From positions 1 to 8,436 of the forward strand of contig CALBTC010000352.1 of the NCBI GenBank assembly GCA_937967805.1: a stretch of 8,436 bases of DNA, given 5' to 3'. Made by a program: the position numbers and the translations under genes. The notes below the pieces were generated by a model. That model saw nothing but the letters and a program-made list of their open reading frames with translations, made no database searches and was not told the origin of the DNA. The first letter of the stretch is position 1, and each line of letters begins with the position of its first letter. Positions 1-6,395 of this stretch are shown here, one piece after another. This DNA comes from an uncultured Anaerolineaceae bacterium. Its GTDB lineage: Bacteria > Chloroflexota > Anaerolineae > Promineifilales > Promineifilaceae.

Positions 1-51
1 ATCGGTCATAAACGGTAATGATATTAAAAACAGAAGAAAAGTAAAACTTTT

Positions 52-786
52 TTATGCTTTCTTATAGTCCACAAAACGGTAGCCGACCCCTCGTTCCGTC
101 AGGATGTAGTAGGGGTTGGCGGGGTCTTCTTCTATTTTTTTGCGCAGGTAGTTGATGTACAGTCGCAGATAATGCGTCTCATCCCGGTACTCATAGCCCC
201 ACACTTTGGCCAGCAATGTTTCGTGCGGCACCACCCAGCCGGCATTTTGGATGAGGTGGTTAAGCAGGCGGTATTCGGTGGGGCGCAAGTCGATGCGCTC
301 GTCGTTGACGATCACCTGGTGCCGATTAAAATCAATGGAGAGGCGATCATCTACGCGCAGGATAGTTCTGGGTGGTGGTGCTGGCCATTCTGCGCGGCGG
401 AGAACGGCCGTAACCCGAGTCACCAACTCGCGCGGGCTAAACGGTTTGGTGATGTAGTCATCCGCCCCCAGGCTAAGCCCCTGAATTTTGTCATCTTCAT
501 CGCTCTTCACCGTAAGCAAAATCACCGGCACAGTAGAAATTTCTCGCAGCAATTTCAGCGTTTCAAAGCCGTCCATCTCCGGCATCATCACGTCCATAAT
601 CACCAGATCAGGCGTGTGCTGGCGGATTTGTTCTAACGCCGCCAGGCCATTTTCGGCTTCAATGATTTGGTACCCTTCCAGCTCCATATTCATGCGAATA
701 AAACGCCGCATTCGGGATTCATCGTCGACGACCAAAATCAGGCGTGGGGCTGCGGGTTCTAACGAGTCTGGTACTTGTTCAACCAT
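52..786 (-). CDS. OmpR/PhoB-family response regulator (KdpE-like)
   Basis: A two-component response regulator that would bind DNA when phosphorylated by a sensor histidine kinase. The 244-residue protein has a receiver domain at about residues 15-130. Its acidic pair is D21-D22, the phospho-acceptor is D65 in the VIMDVMMP motif, the switch Thr is T92, and the conserved Lys is K114 in TKPF. A winged-helix Trans_reg_C domain follows at about 145-240, ending in the typical [11 protein letters not shown]. The C-terminal wing ([21 protein letters not shown]) reads like KdpE, but the target is not known from sequence. I chose the ATG at 786 because the 21 extra residues of the longer ORF (to 849) are unlike the family and overlap the structured leader. 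The SD before 786 is weak. No histidine kinase is adjacent, so it is an orphan here; the nearest upstream genes are Ser/Thr phospho-signalling genes. Confidence 0.93.
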   Translation of the reverse strand: MVEQVPDSLEPAAPRLILVVDDESRMRRFIRMNMELEGYQIIEAENGLAALEQIRQHTPDLVIMDVMMPEMDGFETLKLLREISTVPVILLTVKSDEDDKIQGLSLGADDYITKPFSPRELVTRVTAVLRRAEWPAPPPRTILRVDDRLSIDFNRHQVIVNDERIDLRPTEYRLLNHLIQNAGWVVPHETLLAKVWGYEYRDETHYLRLYINYLRKKIEEDPANPYYILTERGVGYRFVDYKKA

Positions 787-821
787 AATATTTTCTAAAA
801 TGGGACACAGATGGTTCGGCT

Positions 822-840
822 TGCTCAACTGCTTTGAGCA
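822..840. repeat. Short hairpin in the response-regulator leader
   Basis: Arms TGCTCAA (822-828) and TTGAGCA (834-840) pair perfectly over 7 bp with a 5-base loop. It lies 36 bases before the response-regulator ATG. No T-run follows it on the minus strand, so it is not a standard terminator; it could be an operator or an mRNA structure. Confidence 0.5.
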
Positions 841-856
841 GCTCACCACAAGCTTT

Positions 857-911
857 CACAGATAAACACAGATTTACTTCTTTTATCTGTGAGAATCTGT
901 GTTTATCTATG
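857..911. repeat. Imperfect 18-bp inverted repeat built on a 10-base period
   Basis: Arms at 857-874 and 894-911 pair with one mismatch around a 19-base loop. Each arm is made of repeats of ATCTGTG (or its complement CACAGAT) spaced every 10 bases: 857 and 867 on the left, 885, 895 and 905 (as ATCTATG) on the right. It sits between the stop of the 78-aa gene and the response-regulator start. There is no T-run on the minus side, so it is not a classical intrinsic terminator. It looks like a dispersed intergenic repeat of the ATCTGTG type known from many environmental bacterial genomes; that last point is from memory. Confidence 0.75.
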
Positions 912-947
912 TCCAAATCTTCATACTAAATATCTCTAACCAGGTAA

Positions 948-1184
948 TTATCTGACAAAACTGACTACTTCTTCTACGTCGCCTGAGGGCAATATTTGGA
1001 TAAAGTTAATTCGGTGCCAGGGAACCAGCATACTAGTTACTTCTTCATCCAGATAATGCAAATCCTTGCCATCGCGCAGGCGAGGATTGTGTACCTGAAT
1101 AAATTGGCCGGCCGGATTAGGCAGCTCGTCAATTTCACACTCAAAGGCATCTTCATTTCTAATGTGGACAATGACTGTGATCAT
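948..1184 (-). CDS. Small conserved-looking protein of unknown function, 78 aa
   Basis: I do not recognise a family. The protein is acidic and soluble, with alternating hydrophobic residues that suggest a mostly beta fold. It opens with a strand-like ITVIVHI and ends with WHRINFIQILPSGDVEEVVSFV. It has no signal peptide, membrane segment or cysteine cluster (a single Cys). Coding status is supported by a clear Shine-Dalgarno (GAGGA at 1192-1196 on the minus strand, 7 bases from the ATG) and by its position only 19 bases after the FHA gene stop on the same strand. It is probably the last gene of the kinase-phosphatase-vWA-FHA cluster, and an accessory or ligand role there is inference only. 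The next gene downstream begins after a 161-base gap containing an inverted repeat. Confidence 0.75.
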   Translation of the reverse strand: MITVIVHIRNEDAFECEIDELPNPAGQFIQVHNPRLRDGKDLHYLDEEVTSMLVPWHRINFIQILPSGDVEEVVSFVR

Positions 1185-1191
1185 ACAAATT

Positions 1192-1196
1192 TCCTC
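1192..1196 (-). promoter_or_regulatory. Ribosome binding site of the 78-aa gene
   Basis: The minus strand reads GAGGA followed by 7 bases and then the ATG at 1184. It is one of the clearest Shine-Dalgarno sites in the window and supports independent translation of this small gene. Confidence 0.7.
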
Positions 1197-1203
1197 ATCA
1201 CTT

Positions 1204-1719
1204 TCAATCAGAACTATTGGTATTTAAAAACAGGTGAACCAACAAATCACCAAAACGGATTTCGTCGCCGCTGTGTAAGGGGTAGGGTTCGTTGGGTGAC
1301 AAACGGTAGTTGTTTAGCAACGTTCCGTTAGTGCTGTCCAGGTCAACTAGCATAATTCCTTCTTGTACCACCTGAATTTTAGCATGAAGTCGGGAAACGC
1401 CTTTTTCGGCGCCCTCATCATCTGTTAAATCGACTTCCGGTACAAAGTCAGCCGAGGCCCGCCCGATGTTAATTTCGTTTTGTACGACCAGCTTAAAGCG
1501 ACGCCGACTGCCGGCCACAACGAACAATATTTCCTTTGGCTTGTTAACCGGTGTAAGTGCCTCTTCAGTAAAAGGAGGGGGTGGGGGTGGGCCGGCAAAT
1601 TCAGAGAAAGGGAGTACGGCCGTGTTCTCGCCAGCCTCTACCATTAAGAAACCACCACATTCGTTACAAAATAACGTCCCCTCTTCCTGGGAGGCACCAC
1701 AATCGCTGCATTTAATCAT
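1204..1719 (-). CDS. Zinc-ribbon and FHA domain protein
   Basis: A likely phosphothreonine reader in the cytoplasm that would dock on targets of the nearby Ser/Thr kinase. The 171-residue protein starts with a zinc ribbon with ligands C4, C7, C18 and C21 (two CxxC pairs). A flexible linker with a run of six prolines (44-49) follows, then an FHA domain at about 64-166. The core FHA residues are present: G86-R87, S109-R110 with H112, and N131-G132 in the DSTNGT turn. These are the residues that contact phosphothreonine in FHA domains, so binding should be intact. The domain order resembles GarA/OdhI-like FHA proteins with an added zinc ribbon. Its ATG lies inside the stop of the J-like/vWA gene (ATGATTAA, 8-base overlap), which suggests translational coupling and a joint role. 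Linker residue T33 (ENTAVLP) is a possible but unproven phosphosite. Confidence 0.93.
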   Translation of the reverse strand: MIKCSDCGASQEEGTLFCNECGGFLMVEAGENTAVLPFSEFAGPPPPPPFTEEALTPVNKPKEILFVVAGSRRRFKLVVQNEINIGRASADFVPEVDLTDDEGAEKGVSRLHAKIQVVQEGIMLVDLDSTNGTLLNNYRLSPNEPYPLHSGDEIRFGDLLVHLFLNTNSSD

Positions 1720-3181
1720 TGTGCTCGTTTTTCGGTTTAGCCTTACTAATTAGCGCCCGCGTGCCATATTTTAGCTTTTTACGACCTTCCAAAGACATGG
1801 TGCCGGCATTGGCAATTCGGGCCATTTCCCGTTGGGCCTGCTGGGCCAACGCATTTTCCCCCGCTTCTAAAAGGCGCGTACTTAAGTGCTGCATACGGGT
1901 TGCAGCCGCATCTATACGCCCGGCTTCCACTTCTTGCCAAACTTTTTCGTTCATGCGGTACATGTTCATGACTCGTACTGCATCCACAATTTCATCTGGC
2001 GGCATCTCTTTGGGCAGTTCAGACAGCACGTAAATGCAGTGGGTGTGCTTAAATGTTTGCCGGCTTAACTGTGGTCCTGGGATATCCGCTACCACTTCAA
2101 TAGGAATGTTGATACGGGTCTCCACCTCGTTTGGCGCTATTTTTAGCTCCAACAGCAAAGATAGCGCGGTGCGCCCTTCCAGATTACCCAGATGAAGCGC
2201 CTCATCATCCAACGCCAGCGGTTGGGCAAACGGTTCTAGTTTAAAGCCATATTTGACATCTACCTTTTTATGCAGGTCCGTTTTGATGGCAAGGTTTTGC
2301 GCGTAGATGGTGCCTAATCCCTGAATGCGCTTTTGTAAATGCTCAATGATTTCATTTGGCTGCTCGATGAAGTTGGATTGTCCCCCGGATGGTGCCACCA
2401 GCTCGTCCAAAAATTGATCGTTCCATTCTGTGCCCAGGCCAAAGGCGCTCAGGCCAATATTTTGTTGGGCCATGCGTCGCGCCAGTTCCAAACATTGCGC
2501 AGCGTCGCCATAGGTGTGACCATCGGTTAGCAAGATGAGATAATTGGTGTGTTTGGCAAGCTCTGCCTTGCGCAGCTCCTGCAAGCCGGCCTGCAACCCG
2601 TAGAAAATCTCGGTGCCGCCGGAAGCCTGAACAGAACGAAGCTGCCCCACAACGGCCGTTGGATTTTCCACCTTGCCGGCCGGCACCACCACTTCTGCCC
2701 GATCACTAAAGCTCACAATGGACAGAGTGTCTGCCCTGGTGAGCTTGTTGACGATCAGCTCAACGGCCGTTTTCACGTGACTCAACCGGCTGCCCTGCAT
2801 GGAGGTGCTTCTGTCCAGCACCAGGCTCAAGTTTAACGGCCGTTGTTTCGTCTCCTGCGCCGGCGGCAAAATATCAACCAGCAGGTAAACCACCTGTTCC
2901 GTATCTGAAACCTTGATATGGTCTCGACTGGCCTTCACGCGTAAATTGACCACACCCAGCGACTTCGTCTCGACCAACAGGGAGTCATAAGTAGCGCGTC
3001 GCTCGGGATCGCTTAACACTTCATAAGCGGTTACCAGCCGGGCATAAGCAGGATTGGTTGCTTTGTCCTGATCTTCTGCAAGGATTTTATGGCGCAAAGC
3101 AGCAAAGGCGGCCCGAATTTCATCCGGTGCCGCCTGGGATGTCACCCCTAAAACTTTGTAGTACTCAAACTCTTTGTCCAT
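1712..3181 (-). CDS. J-like domain plus von Willebrand factor A domain protein
   Basis: A probable metal-dependent scaffold of a Ser/Thr phospho-signalling module. The 489-residue protein opens with a J-like domain (about 4-69) recognisable by YYKVLGV at its start and AYEVLSDPERRATYD at its end. The loop that should hold HPD instead reads L34-A35-E36, so stimulation of DnaK is not expected. A vWA domain follows at about 115-290 with a complete MIDAS: D123, S125 and S127 (DRSTS), T190 and D220 (LLTDG). The region 295-385 is beta-rich. The C-terminal part (395-480) is helical and charged, ending in GRKKLKYGTRALI, a tail I associate with bacterial vWA proteins of this kind. No signal peptide or membrane segment was seen, so it should be cytoplasmic. 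No clear Shine-Dalgarno precedes the ATG; the 116-base gap to the phosphatase gene shows no convincing promoter. It overlaps the FHA gene by 8 bases. Confidence 0.92.
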   Translation of the reverse strand: MDKEFEYYKVLGVTSQAAPDEIRAAFAALRHKILAEDQDKATNPAYARLVTAYEVLSDPERRATYDSLLVETKSLGVVNLRVKASRDHIKVSDTEQVVYLLVDILPPAQETKQRPLNLSLVLDRSTSMQGSRLSHVKTAVELIVNKLTRADTLSIVSFSDRAEVVVPAGKVENPTAVVGQLRSVQASGGTEIFYGLQAGLQELRKAELAKHTNYLILLTDGHTYGDAAQCLELARRMAQQNIGLSAFGLGTEWNDQFLDELVAPSGGQSNFIEQPNEIIEHLQKRIQGLGTIYAQNLAIKTDLHKKVDVKYGFKLEPFAQPLALDDEALHLGNLEGRTALSLLLELKIAPNEVETRINIPIEVVADIPGPQLSRQTFKHTHCIYVLSELPKEMPPDEIVDAVRVMNMYRMNEKVWQEVEAGRIDAAATRMQHLSTRLLEAGENALAQQAQREMARIANAGTMSLEGRKKLKYGTRALISKAKPKNEHND

Positions 3182-3297
3182 AAAAGGCTTTTTGAACCAG
3201 AATTTACGCCTGTATTGCCGGCAAGGATCATGCGGAGAGCAGCGTTGCCCGGTTTAACTTTAACCACTTTGGCAGGTTTTGAGCAACTCTGTATTTA

Positions 3298-4260
3298 TTA
3301 TAGGGAAAAGTCTACGACAACGGCCGTTACATTATCATTACTGTGGGCGGCTAACGCTGTTTCATACAGTTCATCCACCATTTGCGGCAAAGAGATATCC
3401 TGTTCCATCACCTGCTGAATGGTTTCATCAGAAACAAAGCCGCACAAACCATCGCTACACAACAGCAACTTACCTTGTTTGGGCAGCAGGCGCATGTAGG
3501 TATCTACATCCACCTCTTCCCCCTGGCCCACCGCGCGCAGCAGCACGTTGCGGTAACGGTACATGGTGGCTTCTTCGGCAGTGAGCGTGCCCACATCTTG
3601 CAGGCGCTGCACCAGGGAGTGGTCGGCGCTAATTTGCTCCAGCTTGCCATTGGCCAGCAGATAAAGTCGGCTGTCGCCAACGTGAGCCACGTGCAAACGC
3701 CGCCCCAAAACCAGGGCAATGGTTAACGTGGTTCCACTGTCTACTTCGGGATCATCTTCAAAAACGGCCGTGTTCGCCGCCTGAACCGCATCGAGCAGCA
3801 CCTCCTGAATGGGCACCTGAGTGGGCGGGCCAACGCTTTGTAACAGCGGCATGTAAATTTTATTCAGAATGTAATGCCCCGCCACGCGCGATGCAATGCG
3901 GCTGGCAACGTGTCCGTTAGTATGCCCACCCATACCATCGGCTACAATGTATAAACCAAAGGGAACCATCGAAAAATGACCACCAGCCTCCGAACTAAAA
4001 ACCAGGCAGGAATCTTCGTTGCGCTCGCGGGCACCCACATCACAGCGCACGCCGGCGCGCAGGGTTGGTTCCTTAACGGCACCTTCGTCTTGTTGCGGCA
4101 CGCCAATATCGATGGTTTCTTGCGTGTCTGGCTCATCCAAAACGGCCGTATCGTCTAATTCGGCCGTTTGAGCCACGGCAGATGGTTCAGCTTCCGGTTC
4201 AACGGGAGCCTGCTTTTTGGACCGATCTTCAGGCTCAATAAATGGTGGTGTTTCATTCAT
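3298..4260 (-). CDS. PP2C-family Ser/Thr protein phosphatase
   Basis: A metal-dependent phosphatase that would remove phosphate from Ser/Thr of proteins modified by the kinase encoded just upstream. The 320-residue protein has an acidic, Pro/Glu-rich, probably disordered N-terminus (1-65). The PP2C domain spans about 68-320 and carries the standard motifs: RERNED (D83), VADGMGGH (D108), SGTT (175-178), HVGDSRLY, ISADHS, CSDGL (D270) and SNDN (D309). All metal-binding aspartates are present, so it should be active. No membrane segment is seen, which makes it cytoplasmic like the kinase. I prefer the ATG at 4260 because the next residues are typical of a soluble start; an ATG at 4284 or a TTG at 4311 are alternatives, and none has a strong Shine-Dalgarno. 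It starts 51 bases after the kinase stop, with no terminator-like hairpin between them, so the two are likely co-transcribed. Confidence 0.95.
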   Translation of the reverse strand: MNETPPFIEPEDRSKKQAPVEPEAEPSAVAQTAELDDTAVLDEPDTQETIDIGVPQQDEGAVKEPTLRAGVRCDVGARERNEDSCLVFSSEAGGHFSMVPFGLYIVADGMGGHTNGHVASRIASRVAGHYILNKIYMPLLQSVGPPTQVPIQEVLLDAVQAANTAVFEDDPEVDSGTTLTIALVLGRRLHVAHVGDSRLYLLANGKLEQISADHSLVQRLQDVGTLTAEEATMYRYRNVLLRAVGQGEEVDVDTYMRLLPKQGKLLLCSDGLCGFVSDETIQQVMEQDISLPQMVDELYETALAAHSNDNVTAVVVDFSL

Positions 4261-4311
4261 ATTAAAATCCAATCTTTTGTGCATCAAACACAATTGCCCA
4301 CAACAAGACAA

Positions 4312-6267
4312 TTACGCCGGTAATGCATAAATATAATGGTTGGTTGAGCCGATGTAAACCACCCCATCCACAATAGTAGGCGACGAAATGACGGGGGCGC
4401 CTGTATCAAACTGCCAGTTGACGTCTCCCTTCTTGGTAGAAAGACAATAAACGATTCCGTCTGTGCCGCCAAAATAAACGGCATCGTTCCACACCACCGG
4501 GGATGAGGCAATTTGGCCATCAATCTCAAAGGTCCACTGCTGGCGTCCCGTGTCCATATCCAGTACATACAGGCTGCCGTCTGACGAGCCAATGTAAACC
4601 GCTTCATCGTGTACAGTAGGTGAAGACACAATCGGCCGGCGGCTGCGGAAACGCCAGATAATCCAGCCGGTATTGGCATCCAGTGCATACACAGTGCCGT
4701 CTAATGAGCCCACAAACACAATTTCATCAGCCACAGTTGGCGAGGAGGTGACGTTGCGCTTGGCCTGTGCCTGCCATTTTGTTTTGCCGCTGGCTATCTC
4801 AACGCAAAAAATATAGCCGCCCTCTGTGCCAAAGAAGATGCGTTCTTCATCTACGTAAGCAGTGGAGCGAACGGCCGTATACGCATTGGCCTTCCACTTG
4901 GATCGCCCCTGGTTGATCTCCAGCGCATAAAAATGACCATCATCTGAACCAAAAAAGACGTGATCATAGCGCACAACGGGCGAGGAATAAACCGGGCCAT
5001 TGGTGGCAAAGCGCCAATTCTGGCGGCCCGTGCGCCGCTGAATGCAGTATAAATGTTTATCCGCTGAACCGATAAAAACATTGTCTTCATAAACAAAGGG
5101 CGTGCTGCCACCGACACTGTCGGAAGCGGGAAATTTCCAAACAAACTCACCTTTTTCGCTGGTGAGGGCATATAAGTTATTGTCATAGGCACCCACGTAC
5201 ACCATCTTGCCCGAAACGGCCGCTTTGCCACGAATCTCATCTTCACATTTAAACTCCCAGATGGGCTGTATCTGGCTGGGTGGCGGCGCTGCAACGGTCC
5301 CGGTCTGCGACACGACACTGGTGGCCGGGCTGCCGGCGGGCGGAATGGGCATATTGGGATTGCTGTCGAAAACGGCTGTATCCGGACGCTGCAACAACAC
5401 TTCTAACGCATCTTTCAATGCCTTGGCGTCGGGGAAGCGGTCTTGAGGATCATACGCCAGGCAGCGCATGATGATGGCTTCAAAGGCAGGGCTGACGTGA
5501 GGATTTACTTTGCTAATCGGCCGTTCGGCAAACGTGAAAGGTGGCTCCAGGCGTGGGTCTTGCCGCGTCAGCAGATGGTGCAGCGTAGCCCCCAGCGCAT
5601 AAATATCGCCGGCCGGTTCCGCCTGCCCCCGGTACTGCTCCGGCGGCGAATACCCTTCTGTACCGATCATTGTGCCCTTGTCGCCCGTCTCAAACACTTT
5701 GGCAATGCCAAAATCAATCAGGCGAATCCGCCCGCGATGGTCCAGCATAATGTTGGACGGCTTCACATCACGAAAGACAATGGGCTGTGGCTTCTGGCTG
5801 TGCAGATGATAAAGCGCGTCGCACACTTGCATAGCCCAGGTGATGGCTGTTTCCTGATCCAGATACTCCGTTTGTTCTTCCAGCCATTCATCTAAATCTT
5901 TACCGCGAATCAGCTCCAGCACCAGGTATGAACGGTCCCCTTCTGTAAAATAATCGGTCACATCAGGAATGGCCGGATGGTCCAGCGAGGCCAGCATGTT
6001 GGCTTCACGCTCAAACGACTTAATGGTTAGCGCCCGCATTTGCGGGTCGGGGGCAGAAATGACCATCTCTTTAACGGCACACAGCTTGGTGACGTTGGGG
6101 AAGCGCATATCGCGCGCCTGATAAACCGAGCTAAACCCGCCGGCACCCAGGGGACCAACAATCCGGTAACGTTCTTGCAGCATATCACCTGGCTGCAGGC
6201 CGCTGCGCTGCACCTTTTTTTGCCGGCCTCTTTTGCTCGCGAGTTGTCTTGTGGTTAATCGCCCCAT
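4312..6267 (-). CDS. Hanks-type Ser/Thr protein kinase with C-terminal PQQ-like beta-propeller
   Basis: Transfers phosphate from ATP to Ser/Thr of target proteins. In the 651-residue protein the kinase domain is at about 33-292: glycine loop GAGGFSSVY (41-49), K66 in AVK, alpha-C E88, catalytic loop FRDVKPSN (R166, D167, K169, N172), DFG at 185-187 and PPE at 208-210. Phe in place of the HRD His is a common bacterial variant, so it should be active. A Pro/Ser/Thr-rich linker (293-335) follows. Residues 336-651 form eight propeller repeats with tryptophans at 337, 377, 418, 458, 498, 538, 578 and 618, and SSPTV...VYxGSxDGxLYALD in each blade. The last blade lacks its Trp strand, which the first WEF strand can supply to close the ring. 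No hydrophobic membrane span separates the domains, so the propeller is intracellular, unlike BamB or periplasmic PQQ enzymes. It is first in its cluster behind a sigma70-like promoter. Confidence 0.96.
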   Translation of the reverse strand: MGRLTTRQLASKRGRQKKVQRSGLQPGDMLQERYRIVGPLGAGGFSSVYQARDMRFPNVTKLCAVKEMVISAPDPQMRALTIKSFEREANMLASLDHPAIPDVTDYFTEGDRSYLVLELIRGKDLDEWLEEQTEYLDQETAITWAMQVCDALYHLHSQKPQPIVFRDVKPSNIMLDHRGRIRLIDFGIAKVFETGDKGTMIGTEGYSPPEQYRGQAEPAGDIYALGATLHHLLTRQDPRLEPPFTFAERPISKVNPHVSPAFEAIIMRCLAYDPQDRFPDAKALKDALEVLLQRPDTAVFDSNPNMPIPPAGSPATSVVSQTGTVAAPPPSQIQPIWEFKCEDEIRGKAAVSGKMVYVGAYDNNLYALTSEKGEFVWKFPASDSVGGSTPFVYEDNVFIGSADKHLYCIQRRTGRQNWRFATNGPVYSSPVVRYDHVFFGSDDGHFYALEINQGRSKWKANAYTAVRSTAYVDEERIFFGTEGGYIFCVEIASGKTKWQAQAKRNVTSSPTVADEIVFVGSLDGTVYALDANTGWIIWRFRSRRPIVSSPTVHDEAVYIGSSDGSLYVLDMDTGRQQWTFEIDGQIASSPVVWNDAVYFGGTDGIVYCLSTKKGDVNWQFDTGAPVISSPTIVDGVVYIGSTNHYIYALPA

Positions 6268-6305
6268 AATAATTGGTTGTGGTCTATCACTTCGTATGAG
6301 GGTTT

Positions 6306-6335
6306 ATTATATGTTCACCCAACGTAATTAATCAA
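6306..6335 (-). promoter_or_regulatory. Sigma70-type promoter of the kinase cluster
   Basis: On the minus strand a -35 like TTGATT (6330-6335) is followed by 18 bases and a perfect -10 TATAAT (6306-6311). The start of transcription would fall near 6299, giving a leader of about 32 bases before the ATG at 6267. It sits in the 128-base gap between the deacetylase stop and the kinase start, which suits a fresh promoter for the signalling genes. No clear Shine-Dalgarno is visible in the leader. Confidence 0.6.
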
Positions 6336-6395
6336 GCGACTCAGTACTAATTGCATGGACCCGGCAGAGGGTAAGCATGTTGCGGTGTGCTCAGG

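Noticed and set aside
172..636. Long plus-strand open frames opposite the genes (for example 172-636, 5443-5895, 7144-7677)
   Set aside because: They lie antisense to well-supported genes, their translations have no recognisable domains and are rich in His/Arg/Gln as expected for shadow frames.
787..849. Extended response-regulator start at 849
   Set aside because: The 21 extra residues have no counterpart in the family and overlap the leader hairpin.
857..911. Intrinsic terminator
   Set aside because: The stem is AT-rich and no T-run follows on the minus strand.
857..911. CRISPR array
   Set aside because: Units are only about 7 bases with 3-base gaps and form an inverted repeat; there are no spacers.
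3182..3297. Promoter before the J-like/vWA gene
   Set aside because: Only weak -35/-10 matches with poor spacing were found; a short tandem TTTAAC and a TTGCCGGCAA palindrome (3215-3224) are present but unexplained.
5745..5775. Loss of kinase activity because HRD reads FRD
   Set aside because: The catalytic Asp (D167), Lys and Asn are present, and aromatic residues at the His position are common in active bacterial and AGC kinases.
948..6267. Type VI secretion control genes (PpkA/PppA/Fha)
   Set aside because: No secretion structural genes are in the window and the vWA and propeller architectures differ from PpkA and Fha.
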